Source of the DNA: a bacterium
GTDB lineage: Bacteria > Bacteroidota > Bacteroidia > Chitinophagales > Saprospiraceae
NCBI GenBank assembly: GCA_024742755.1
Contig: JANSXW010000009.1
Coordinates: forward strand, 16,740 to 80,739
Direction of reading: 5' to 3'
DNA: 64,000 bases
Part shown: positions 45,265-53,370 of the stretch, one piece after another
Layout of the letters: the number at the start of each line of letters is the position of its first letter
Numbering within the stretch: the first letter of the stretch is position 1
The notes under the pieces: model-generated
Seen by the model: the letters and a program-made list of their open reading frames with translations, nothing else
What the model was told of the DNA's origin: nothing
The model's database searches: none
Made by a program: the position numbers and the translations under genes

Positions 45265-46067
45265 TACGGTTGCCTGATAAAAGTTTATCAGATGCTACGC
45301 TTGCGGCCCTGGCGAACTACCAACAAGAGGTGAATGGGGCGGGCGCGTACGCTGAGCAAGTAGCAAAGGCCAAGGATATCTGGGGTGCCAGACGCCGTAA
45401 CAGGCCTTTTGATGAAGTCAAAAACGTGCTGACAGAAATGTGCTCCGGTGCCCGCCGTTGTGGGTACTGTGAAGACTCCATGGCAGATGAAGTCGAGCAT
45501 ATCTGGCCTAAAGATTTATATCCAGAACGTACTTTTGTCTGGGAAAACTACCTCTATGCTTGCGGGCCATGCAATGGGCCTAAGAACAATAGGTTTGCTA
45601 TTTTTCCAGATGCCAACCCCACACAAAAGACGGAGCTTTCACACCCAAATGCGGGACCGGTACAACCACCTTTAGGTCGCCCGGTACTTATTGACCCCAG
45701 AGTAGAAGACCCCCTGCAATTCCTCTGGCTCGATGTCACCGGCACTTTTGCTTTCACCCCTGTGGAAGATGATGAGAGCACTATCAGCTGGAAGCGGGCA
45801 GATTATACCATTGATGTCTTAAACCTCAACAGCCGGGATGCCCTGATTGAAGCCCGCAGAAACGCCTATGGCAGCTACCGTAGCCGTTTGTTCGAGTACG
45901 TGACACGCATGGAAAACAACGAGGATGAAGCTCAGCTGCAAGCCATTGAACAGGAAATAAAGCGGGAAGGGCACCCCACTGTTTGGCGGGAGATGAAACG
46001 GCAGCAAGTATTTATCTCAGAGCTTAAAGACCTTTTTGACCGAGCCCCACAGACCCTAAATTGGTAA
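45261..46067 (+). CDS. HNH endonuclease, Septu PtuB-like
   Basis: A 268-residue protein with a zinc-finger HNH nuclease: CGYC (67-70), VEHIWPKD with His80, WENYLYACGPCNGPK (94-108, Asn96, second Cys pair 101/104, Asn105). The Cys pairs likely bind structural zinc and the H-N-N set the active site. ATPase plus HNH in this order is the core of Septu defence, where a PtuA ATPase loops out a PtuB nuclease. Start ATG overlaps the ATPase stop by 4 nt. No additional Septu gene is seen. Confidence 0.75.
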   Translation: MIRLPDKSLSDATLAALANYQQEVNGAGAYAEQVAKAKDIWGARRRNRPFDEVKNVLTEMCSGARRCGYCEDSMADEVEHIWPKDLYPERTFVWENYLYACGPCNGPKNNRFAIFPDANPTQKTELSHPNAGPVQPPLGRPVLIDPRVEDPLQFLWLDVTGTFAFTPVEDDESTISWKRADYTIDVLNLNSRDALIEARRNAYGSYRSRLFEYVTRMENNEDEAQLQAIEQEIKREGHPTVWREMKRQQVFISELKDLFDRAPQTLNW

Positions 46068-46088
46068 ATATCCTTAAATCAAAACCAC

Positions 46089-47375
46089 ATGACCCTTCAG
46101 CATAACGATAACCACCCTTTTTCGCCTTACCCGGCATATAAGGATTCGGGGATTGAGTGGATTGGGGAGATTCCAGAGCATTGGGAAATAAAAAAACTAA
46201 AGTGGAATATCAAAGTAAATAGTGGAGGAGGAATTGAGTCAGAAGATATTTTGCCGTTAGGAACTTACTCCGTATACGGAGGAAATGGAATTACAGGTTA
46301 CTCAGAAAATTATAATTATGATGGGGAGATCTTGATTTTAGGCCGGGTAGGAGCATATTGTGGTAGCGTGTATTTAATTTCTGGAAAAAACTGGGTCACT
46401 GATAATGCGTTGGTAGTTACTACTGATGGTAACAAGGAGTTTTTATTCTATACGCTTTTACTAATGGACTTAAATAGATTCGCTAGTAAAAATGCTCAAC
46501 CACTAATTACTGGAACATTAGTTAAAAATCAATTTTTTGCTGCCCCAACTTCAATTGAACAAACCACCATAGCCAACTTCCTGGACCACAAAACCAACCA
46601 GATCGACACCGCCATAGACAAGCACCGGCAGCTGATCGAGCTGCTGCGGGAGCACCGCGCCGCCATCATCAACGAAGCGGTGACCAAAGGCCTCAACCCG
46701 GATGCGCCCATGAAGGACTCCGGGGTGGAGTGGATTGGGGAGGTGCCGGCGCATTGGGAGGTTACAAAAGTTGGATATTTATTAAGTTTTATAGGCTATG
46801 GGTTTACTAATCCTATGCCAACGAAAAGAGAAGGTGTTTTCATGTTGACAGCAAACGATGTGAGAGATGGTTTCATTGATTTTGAGAATGCCCGTAAAAC
46901 TTCCATAAAAGCATACGAGCAAAATCTCACTGATAAAAGTAGACCAGAGCTAAATGACGTTTTACTAACCAAAGATGGAACATTAGGAAGAGTTGCTATT
47001 TGTAATAAAGTGCCAGTTTGCATTAATCAATCAGTTGCTGTACTGAGGGCTAAGAAAAGCCAAATCGTTCCTGAGTTTTTAAGTTTTTTGCTCCGTTCTC
47101 ATACCTATAATGATAGAATGATTTTCGATGCAGGTGGAACTACGATTAAGCATATTTACATTACGCGACTATCTAAAATGGAGATATGTATTTCACCCAA
47201 ATTAGATGAGCAGAAGAAAATCGTAAATTTCATCCAATCCGAAACCACCCGCATTGACCGTGAAATCACCCTCGCCCAGCAGGAAATCGACCTGCTGCAA
47301 GAATACCGGCAATCCCTGATCGCGGAAGCGGTGACCGGGAAGATTGATGTGCGGGATTATGTATTGGAGGATTGA
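46089..47375 (+). CDS. hsdS: Type I restriction specificity subunit, HsdS
   Basis: A 428-residue specificity subunit with two target-recognition domains. Each half opens with a similar segment (KDSGIEWIGEIPEHWEI at ~18 and KDSGVEWIGEVPAHWEV at ~206) and ends in a coiled conserved helix (NFLDHKTNQIDTAIDKHRQ; NFIQSETTRIDREITLAQQ). The two TRD cores (about 46,196-46,550 and 46,760-47,220) are strikingly AT-rich, whereas the repeats are GC-rich. This fits TRD exchange by recombination. Target sequence cannot be read. Confidence 0.93.
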   Translation: MTLQHNDNHPFSPYPAYKDSGIEWIGEIPEHWEIKKLKWNIKVNSGGGIESEDILPLGTYSVYGGNGITGYSENYNYDGEILILGRVGAYCGSVYLISGKNWVTDNALVVTTDGNKEFLFYTLLLMDLNRFASKNAQPLITGTLVKNQFFAAPTSIEQTTIANFLDHKTNQIDTAIDKHRQLIELLREHRAAIINEAVTKGLNPDAPMKDSGVEWIGEVPAHWEVTKVGYLLSFIGYGFTNPMPTKREGVFMLTANDVRDGFIDFENARKTSIKAYEQNLTDKSRPELNDVLLTKDGTLGRVAICNKVPVCINQSVAVLRAKKSQIVPEFLSFLLRSHTYNDRMIFDAGGTTIKHIYITRLSKMEICISPKLDEQKKIVNFIQSETTRIDREITLAQQEIDLLQEYRQSLIAEAVTGKIDVRDYVLED

Positions 47376-47379
47376 GGAA

Positions 47380-47487
47380 TGTCCATAAACGGGCAATATT
47401 GGGACACGACCGCTTCCTATTGTCCAAAAAAGGCGTATTTTTGGACACGAAGACTTCTAAAGTCCTAAAAACGCTGATTTTTGGACA
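47380..47487 (+). promoter_or_regulatory. Three dyad operator-like sites before the Fic gene
   Basis: Three 27-nt sites with outer TGTCC/GGACA-type arms start at 47380, 47421 and 47461, spaced 41 and 40 bp (about four helical turns). The middle one is perfect over 10 bp: TGTCCAAAAA (47421-47430) and TTTTTGGACA (47438-47447). The -7-like box TATTTTTG (47436-47443) lies inside its right arm, with TTC 19 bp upstream as weak -33. The last site ends on the Fic start codon. This looks like a promoter occluded by a cooperatively bound repressor, probably the Fic protein itself. Confidence 0.65.
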
Positions 47488-48578
47488 TGACAAATGAGCT
47501 GAAGATGACTTATGACCTTCCTCCTCTACCGTTGAAAACCAATGTCGAGACCTTAAAGGTGCTCAAGAAGCTACCAAAAGTGCGGGCAGCACTGGCAGAA
47601 TTAAAGGGCATTGGGGCCACCATTCCCAATATGGCCATTTTGGTGAATACGTTGACCCTGCAAGAAGCAAAGGATAGTTCGGCGGTGGAAAATATTGTCA
47701 CTACCCACGATGAGCTGTTTAAGTCAAGCTTGCAGATAAAGACCTTCAAAAGCCTGGCCTCAAAAGAAGTACAGCACTATGCATCCGCGCTGAACAAGGG
47801 CTTTGCGATGGTGCAGGAGAACAAACTGATCACCAACCGGGTGGTTTTGGATATACAGCAGGAGTTGGAACAAAATTCAGCAGGCTACAGAAATGTGCCC
47901 GGAACGCAGTTGGTCAATGACAGAACTAAAGAAGTAGTGTATACGCCACCCCAAAAGGAGGAAGACATCAGGCACCACATGGATGTGTTGCTGAGGTATA
48001 TCAATGAAGACGAGCTGGAGGATATCGACCCGCTGGTTAAAATGGCGATCATACACCATCAATTTGAAAGCATTCATCCTTTTTATGACGGCAATGGCCG
48101 CACCGGCAGGATTATCAATATTTTGTACCTCGTAGCAAAAGGGCTTTTGGACTATCCAACTCTATACCTCAGCCGCTACGTAAACCAGCATAAAGACCAG
48201 TATTATCGGCATTTGCAAGCGGTAAGGCGCACCGGAGAATGGGAGGCTTGGATTCTCTACATGCTGGATGGCGTGGAAAGCATTTCCAGGCAAAGTATTG
48301 CCCTGATCAAGGAAATTAAACAGATCATGCAGTCTTACAAGGTCCATATAAGGGACCATTACCCCTATTACAGCCAGGATTTGCTCAACAACCTGTTCAG
48401 GCATCCGTACACCAGAATTGAGTTTCTGGCAAAGGACCTGCAGATCAACAGAAAAACGGCGGCGAAGTATTTAAATGAGCTGTCGGAAGACCCGAAGAAT
48501 ATCCTCTCAAAATATAAAATCGGGAAGCTGAACTACTATGTGAATAACGATCTCGTTGGTTTGTTAATCAAAGAATAG
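47487..48578 (+). CDS. Fic-family protein with C-terminal winged helix
   Basis: A 363-residue class II Fic protein. The N-terminal DUF4172-type region carries the inhibitory motif SSAVEN (64-69); the catalytic motif HPFYDGNGRTGR starts at His197; the C-terminal ~75 residues hold a winged helix-like segment (RIEFLAKDLQINRKTAAKYLNELSE). Fic-wHTH proteins both AMPylate a target and bind DNA. It sits between hsdS and hsdR, with 8 bp to hsdR, and has three operator-like dyads upstream. ATG at 47487 is chosen because it follows the operators; TTG at 47481 is in the third one. Confidence 0.88.
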   Translation: MTNELKMTYDLPPLPLKTNVETLKVLKKLPKVRAALAELKGIGATIPNMAILVNTLTLQEAKDSSAVENIVTTHDELFKSSLQIKTFKSLASKEVQHYASALNKGFAMVQENKLITNRVVLDIQQELEQNSAGYRNVPGTQLVNDRTKEVVYTPPQKEEDIRHHMDVLLRYINEDELEDIDPLVKMAIIHHQFESIHPFYDGNGRTGRIINILYLVAKGLLDYPTLYLSRYVNQHKDQYYRHLQAVRRTGEWEAWILYMLDGVESISRQSIALIKEIKQIMQSYKVHIRDHYPYYSQDLLNNLFRHPYTRIEFLAKDLQINRKTAAKYLNELSEDPKNILSKYKIGKLNYYVNNDLVGLLIKE

Positions 48579-48586
48579 AAAATAAC

Positions 48587-51574
48587 ATGGCTAAAGGCAT
48601 CCATACCGAAGACACCTTTGAAGCAGCGATAGCATCTGCCCTGATCGAACAGGGCGGGTATGTGAAGGGGGATGCGGAAAAGTTCGATGCGGCTATAGCT
48701 TTGGACCCTAGCACGCTCTTCGCCTTCCTGCAAGGCACGCAGCCTCAAAAATGGGAGAAAATCCACAAGATACACGGCACAGCGGTGGAGCAAAAACTGC
48801 TGAACCGCCTCACCAAAGAGATCGATCTGCGGGGTATGCTCGATGTCGTGCGCAAGGGCTTTACCGACTACGGGGTGAAATTCGACCTCGCCTACTTCCG
48901 TCCGGAAACCACCCTCAACCCAGAGACGGAAGCGCTGTACCGGCAAAACATACTCACGGTCACCCGGCAGGTGTACTATGGCACCAAGCACAAGAGAAGC
49001 CTTGACATGCTGTTGTCGCTCAATGGCCTTCCCATCGTCACCATCGAGCTAAAAAATCAGCTCAGCGGGCAAACGGCCGAAAATGCCAAACGCCAGTACC
49101 GCTACGACCGGGACCACAAGGAGTTGCTGTTCCAGTTCAAAAAGCGGGCCCTGGTCCACTTTGCGGTAGACGCGGATGTAGCGTTCATGACTACCCGGCT
49201 GCGGGGCGCTAAGACCTACTACCTCCCCTTCAATAAAGGCTACAACAACGGCAAGGGCAACCCGCCCAATCCGGAGGGCTACCGGACGGAATACCTTTGG
49301 AATGAAGTCTGGTGCAAGGACAGCCTGATGGAAATCATCGGCAAGTTCATGCACGTAGAAACCGAGGAAATCGAGATCGACGGCAAGATCAGGAAGAAGG
49401 AGACGATGTTTTTCCCGCGCTACCACCAAATGGACGTGGTGCGCAAGCTGGTCCGGGAAGCACGGAGCACAGAAGCCGGGGAAAACTATCTGATACAGCA
49501 TTCGGCAGGCAGTGGCAAGAGCAAGTCCATTGCCTGGCTGTCGTACCAGTTGTTCAGCCTGCACAATAAGGAAGACCAACGCATCTACAATTCAGTCATC
49601 GTCATTACCGACCGCACGGTGCTGGATTCCCAGCTGCAAAACACCATCTTCCAGATCGACCACAAGCAGGGGGTCGTCCAGAAAATAGACAAAGACTCCA
49701 CGCAACTGGCCGACAGCCTGACGGCGGGTGGCAGCATTATCATCACCACCCTGCAAAAGTTCCCCTTTGTATTGGATAAGATCGAAGGTTTGCCCAGCCG
49801 CAGCTACGCGGTGATCATCGATGAGGCCCATAGCTCACAGGGAGGGGAAGCTACCAAAAAGATGAAAGAAGTACTGGCCAGCTCCACCCTGGAAGAAGCC
49901 GTGGCCGAGGAAGCAGATGCGGAAGACGAAGACACGGCACTCGATGAAATCCGGCGCTCCATGCTCTCCCGTGGCCGTCAGCCAAACCTGAGTTTCTTTG
50001 CCTTTACCGCTACGCCAAAGGCTAAAACGCTGGAGGTATTCGGCACCAAGGGCATAGATGGCAAGCCCCGCCCGTTCCACCTCTACTCCATGCGGCAGGC
50101 AATAGAGGAAGGCTTCATCCTTGACGTGCTCGAAAACTACACCACCTATAAAACCTACTACAAGCTCTCCAAAGCGATAGAAGACGACCCCGAGGTCAAC
50201 AAGAAAAAAGCGGCCCGGGCGATTGGGCGTTTCCTTTCCTTGCACCCCCACAATCTGGCGCAAAAGACAGAAGTAATGGTAGAGCACTTCCGGCAAGTAG
50301 TCAGCAAGAAAATTGGCGGCAAAGCAAAGGCGATGGTGGTGAGCGGTTCGCGCCTGCACGCGGTACGCTACAAGCGCGAGTTTGACCGCTACATCAAAGA
50401 AAAAGGCTATGACCTGGGAGATAAGGCGATCAAAACGCTGGTGGCCTTTTCCGGCAAAGTTATTGATGAGGGCGTCGAGTTTACCGAGCCGGAAATGAAT
50501 GGCTTCGGCTATAAAGAGCTGCGCAAGAAATTCGATACCGACGAATACCAGCTACTGCTCGTCGCCGATAAATACCAGACGGGTTTTGATCAGCCGCTTT
50601 TGCACACCATGTACGTGGACAAAAAGCTATCCGGTGCCAAAGCCGTACAGACGCTCTCCCGCCTCAACCGGACCACCTCCGGCAAGGAAGATACCTTTGT
50701 ACTCGATTTCGTCAACGAGCGCGAATCCATACTGCAATCCTTCCAGCCCTACTACGAGGTGACCACCGTTGAGGAAACCACCGACCCCAATCACCTGTAT
50801 GACCTGAAAACCGAAATCGAAAAAACACAGGTCATCTGGGAAACGGAGGTGGATAAATTCGTAGCGGTCTACTTCGCAAACATCAAAGTCCTCAACGTCA
50901 AAGAGCAACGAAAACTCAATGCCTACATCGATCCAGCCATTGAGCGTTTCAAGGGCCTGCCCGAAGAAGCACAGGACGACCTGAAAAATTCGATCCGGAC
51001 GTTTACGCGCCTGTATTCTTTTCTCTCCCAGATCATGCCATTCCAGGATATGGAATTGGAGAAGCTATATACCTACCTGCGGTACTTCCAAAAGAAGCTC
51101 CCGAAGCCCAACCTCACCGAGCGCTTCCAATTGACGGATGAGGTCGCCCTCGAGTACTACCGCCTGCAAAAGATTGAGGAAGGGAAAATCGCCCTGCAGC
51201 AGGGAGAGGAAGGGGAATTGTCTGGCGTGAAGGAGGCTGGAGTGCGTTATAGCAAGGAGAAGGTTGCTCCCATATCCGAGATCATAGAGGTACTCAACGA
51301 CCGGCTAGGCACTGACTTCACCTCCGCCGACCAGCTTTTCTTCGATCAGATCGAAGAAGAAATGGTACAGGATGAACGCCTCGCCAAACAGGCGCAAAGC
51401 AATACCAAGGAAAACTTCAAATACGGTTTTGAAGACAAGTTCATGGATGTCGTCATCGAGCGCATGGAGCAAAACCAGGAACTCTTCACCAAACTGATGG
51501 ATGATGACCGCATGGCGGGTATTGTGAAGGAGATGTTGTTGGATCGGGTGTTTGAGCGGTTGGGGGGGCGGTAG
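48587..51574 (+). CDS. hsdR: Type I restriction endonuclease subunit, HsdR
   Basis: A 995-residue motor-nuclease subunit that translocates DNA and cuts at a distance from unmethylated sites. N-terminal RecB-like nuclease (TIELKNQ, Glu154/Lys156), Walker A SAGSGKS (306-312), DEAH box D412-E-A-H with IIDEAHSSQGG, FTATPKAKT motif III, QTGFDQP (motif V-like) and a C-terminal helical assembly domain. It starts 8 bp after the Fic gene, so is co-transcribed and may share its control. Length is normal. Confidence 0.95.
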   Translation: MAKGIHTEDTFEAAIASALIEQGGYVKGDAEKFDAAIALDPSTLFAFLQGTQPQKWEKIHKIHGTAVEQKLLNRLTKEIDLRGMLDVVRKGFTDYGVKFDLAYFRPETTLNPETEALYRQNILTVTRQVYYGTKHKRSLDMLLSLNGLPIVTIELKNQLSGQTAENAKRQYRYDRDHKELLFQFKKRALVHFAVDADVAFMTTRLRGAKTYYLPFNKGYNNGKGNPPNPEGYRTEYLWNEVWCKDSLMEIIGKFMHVETEEIEIDGKIRKKETMFFPRYHQMDVVRKLVREARSTEAGENYLIQHSAGSGKSKSIAWLSYQLFSLHNKEDQRIYNSVIVITDRTVLDSQLQNTIFQIDHKQGVVQKIDKDSTQLADSLTAGGSIIITTLQKFPFVLDKIEGLPSRSYAVIIDEAHSSQGGEATKKMKEVLASSTLEEAVAEEADAEDEDTALDEIRRSMLSRGRQPNLSFFAFTATPKAKTLEVFGTKGIDGKPRPFHLYSMRQAIEEGFILDVLENYTTYKTYYKLSKAIEDDPEVNKKKAARAIGRFLSLHPHNLAQKTEVMVEHFRQVVSKKIGGKAKAMVVSGSRLHAVRYKREFDRYIKEKGYDLGDKAIKTLVAFSGKVIDEGVEFTEPEMNGFGYKELRKKFDTDEYQLLLVADKYQTGFDQPLLHTMYVDKKLSGAKAVQTLSRLNRTTSGKEDTFVLDFVNERESILQSFQPYYEVTTVEETTDPNHLYDLKTEIEKTQVIWETEVDKFVAVYFANIKVLNVKEQRKLNAYIDPAIERFKGLPEEAQDDLKNSIRTFTRLYSFLSQIMPFQDMELEKLYTYLRYFQKKLPKPNLTERFQLTDEVALEYYRLQKIEEGKIALQQGEEGELSGVKEAGVRYSKEKVAPISEIIEVLNDRLGTDFTSADQLFFDQIEEEMVQDERLAKQAQSNTKENFKYGFEDKFMDVVIERMEQNQELFTKLMDDDRMAGIVKEMLLDRVFERLGGR

Positions 51575-51605
51575 GCGTTTTAGGCGGCTCACCATCCCAA
51601 CGCCT
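51573..51605 (+). terminator. Weak hairpin after hsdR
   Basis: AGGCGTT (51573-51579) and AACGCCT (51599-51605) form a perfect 7-bp stem with a 19-nt loop at the hsdR stop codon. There is no T-run after it, so the terminator role is uncertain. Confidence 0.3.
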
Positions 51606-51712
51606 AATGGGAAAGATGCCGAATTGGCGGCATTCATGACGGGGTTGCCAGTGTAAGTTGGAGGCGAGGGGATACAGTGATGCGCTGATGGTGCAATATG
51701 ACTTTCTGTGCT

Positions 51713-52423
51713 TTAAAATCCGATCCGCCAAACTACTGTGTAGTTGTATACAGCGTCTCCATTGATATTGAGAAAAGCTCGGCCTGCAAGTCCAATTGCG
51801 GACTTCTGGCTTATTTGCCGCAGCACCTCCGATTCTAGGCTTGCTCCTACGGTGAGTAGCCGTTTGTAATAGGGCATGACCATCGTCAATCCAGTGTCTG
51901 GATAGAATGGAGTAACAAATACCCCTGACACGGTTTGAGCGATGTAGGACTGGGAACTGTAATTGATGACCGGACCGAATGAAAGGTTCCACTCCCACTT
52001 GTTAGTCTCTTCGAGGGAAAGCAGACGTACGGTCGCAAATAAGTCTAGATTGATATAAATATCTTCTGAGGTAGCGGTGTTTAGTATTTTGCCGTTTTGA
52101 CGACTGAAAGGTTCACCCGGGACCAAATCGGGAAAGGGATAAGTGTTGTGTTGGTCAATTAGTGCAAATGGGCGCTGACTTAGGTCGTCATGGATGACAT
52201 TGATACCTGTAAGGTCGCCGTAGCTGTAGTGTACGCTCAACCCGCCTCCGAATAAAAACCTGCCTTTTCCAATAGCGCGCCGGTATTCATTTGTAAAACT
52301 CCAAGAGCGTCCATCGCCGGAAGACAGGAAACCTCTGCCCAAGCCTATTTCGAAGTAGTTTTTCTGGGCTTGCCCTGTGAAAAGGACGGTGCATAGGAAT
52401 AATAGTGTGAGTAATGGCCTCAT
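51713..52423 (-). CDS. Outer-membrane beta-barrel-like protein, unknown
   Basis: A 236-residue exported protein: signal peptide MRPLLTLLFLCTVLFTGQAQ, then a start typical of Bacteroidota barrels (YFEIGLGRGFLSSGDG) with alternating strands and C-terminal AGRAFLNINGDAVYNYTVVWRIGF. No known role. Convergent with hsdR. Confidence 0.65.
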   Translation of the reverse strand: MRPLLTLLFLCTVLFTGQAQKNYFEIGLGRGFLSSGDGRSWSFTNEYRRAIGKGRFLFGGGLSVHYSYGDLTGINVIHDDLSQRPFALIDQHNTYPFPDLVPGEPFSRQNGKILNTATSEDIYINLDLFATVRLLSLEETNKWEWNLSFGPVINYSSQSYIAQTVSGVFVTPFYPDTGLTMVMPYYKRLLTVGASLESEVLRQISQKSAIGLAGRAFLNINGDAVYNYTVVWRIGF

Positions 52424-52439
52424 CTGATGTGAAGTTTGG

Positions 52440-52464
52440 GTGCAGGTCCATAATAGACCTGCAC
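52440..52464. terminator. Hairpin between two minus-strand genes
   Basis: GTGCAGGTC (52440-52448) and GACCTGCAC (52456-52464) make a perfect 9-bp stem with a 7-nt loop, between the end of the gene at 52480 and the start of the gene at 52423. No T-run follows on either strand; it may end transcription or act as a processing hairpin. Confidence 0.45.
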
Positions 52465-52479
52465 AGTTAACGCATTTCG

Positions 52480-52995
52480 TTAGTTTTCTTCTTCCTTTAT
52501 ATTGAAGAGGATCATACCGGTATTGTAGGTAGTGCCTTCCCCATCTGCATGGTCGCAGTAGTAGACTAAGTCTTCTCCCAGCAGTTCATTAGCCGGGTTA
52601 TACTTAATTTTGATTTTATATGGTTGCCACTCAATCCCCACATCTCCAACCTTAAATTTTACTTTCGGAGAATTGTAAATGAACTCCCCACTAAAGGTGG
52701 TTTTATCAATTTCTTGCCAGAGATATGCCATGGGGTCGGCAATTTGAATGACGTCCCAATTGTAAAAAAGTAATGGAGCAGGCATTCTGTCACGTATTAC
52801 ATACCAAGGGAAATTGCCATTTTTCTTAAAATACTTTCTTTTGTCTCTTACTGTTTTAGTTAGAGTTTCTATTATTGGTTCAGATGGTTGCTTTGCGATG
52901 ATATTAGTAATCATTATCTCAGGTTTCCCATCTAACCATGCAGGTATTCCCATTGCATGATGCCAGGCACTATTATTAGCAAAGCGGAATTTCAC
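52480..52995 (-). CDS. Unknown protein, possibly N-terminally shortened
   Basis: A 171-residue protein opened by GTG at 52995; an in-frame stop lies ten codons further up and no ATG is available before residue 15. The text (GIPAWLDGKPEIMITNIIAKQ, NGNFPWYVIRDRMPAP, IQIADPMAYLWQEIDK, YYCDHADGEGTTYNTGMILFN) looks like a real, mainly beta protein, but I recognise no family. It is AT-rich compared with the flanks. The unusual start and the upstream coding remnant suggest the 5' part may have been lost. Confidence 0.5.
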   Translation of the reverse strand: MKFRFANNSAWHHAMGIPAWLDGKPEIMITNIIAKQPSEPIIETLTKTVRDKRKYFKKNGNFPWYVIRDRMPAPLLFYNWDVIQIADPMAYLWQEIDKTTFSGEFIYNSPKVKFKVGDVGIEWQPYKIKIKYNPANELLGEDLVYYCDHADGEGTTYNTGMILFNIKEEEN

Positions 52996-53370
52996 TAATT
53001 CCTCTTTCTTCTTACGAGTAATTTAGTTAAGACGGTTTTCATAGCTGTATAATTTAATGCTATGCCTACTCTATTACATAAAGGGCTTTTCGGCATCAAC
53101 CCTTGAAATACCTACAGGTTAGTTTGTTAATTCTCCACAAATCTAGCCTCTCTCCGTCCCCCGATCAAGGACAAACTTTCGCGTTTCTAACACCCCATTT
53201 TTGAGAAAATGTCATAGGTTGGTCAACATCGGTATTGACAACTTCAATCATCACGTCCTGTGCTTCTAAGGAATTCTGACCCCAGTCAGCGAGTGTAGCA
53301 ATCAGCTTGACCGTCTACGCAACCAGAAAATACTGCAAGGTTTGTTTTAGCTACAACTGTTCGATAGCCA
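52996..53370. other. Gap with decayed coding sequence
   Basis: About 375 bp without an intact gene. The part near 53,165-53,314 holds a protein-like remnant on the minus strand (listed apart). The remaining 53,000-53,160 is AT-rich and I see no promoter, hairpin or RNA gene in it. Confidence 0.4.
53165..53314 (-). pseudogene. C-terminal remnant of a lost gene
   Basis: The minus strand reads 49 codons of natural-looking protein between two stops: it begins TVKLIATLADWGQNSLE, continues through QDVMIEVVNTDVDQPMTF and ends KWGVRNAKVCP. There is no start codon after the upstream stop before this text begins. This suggests the C-terminal end of a gene whose front was deleted or frameshifted. I cannot name the family. 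Confidence 0.35.
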
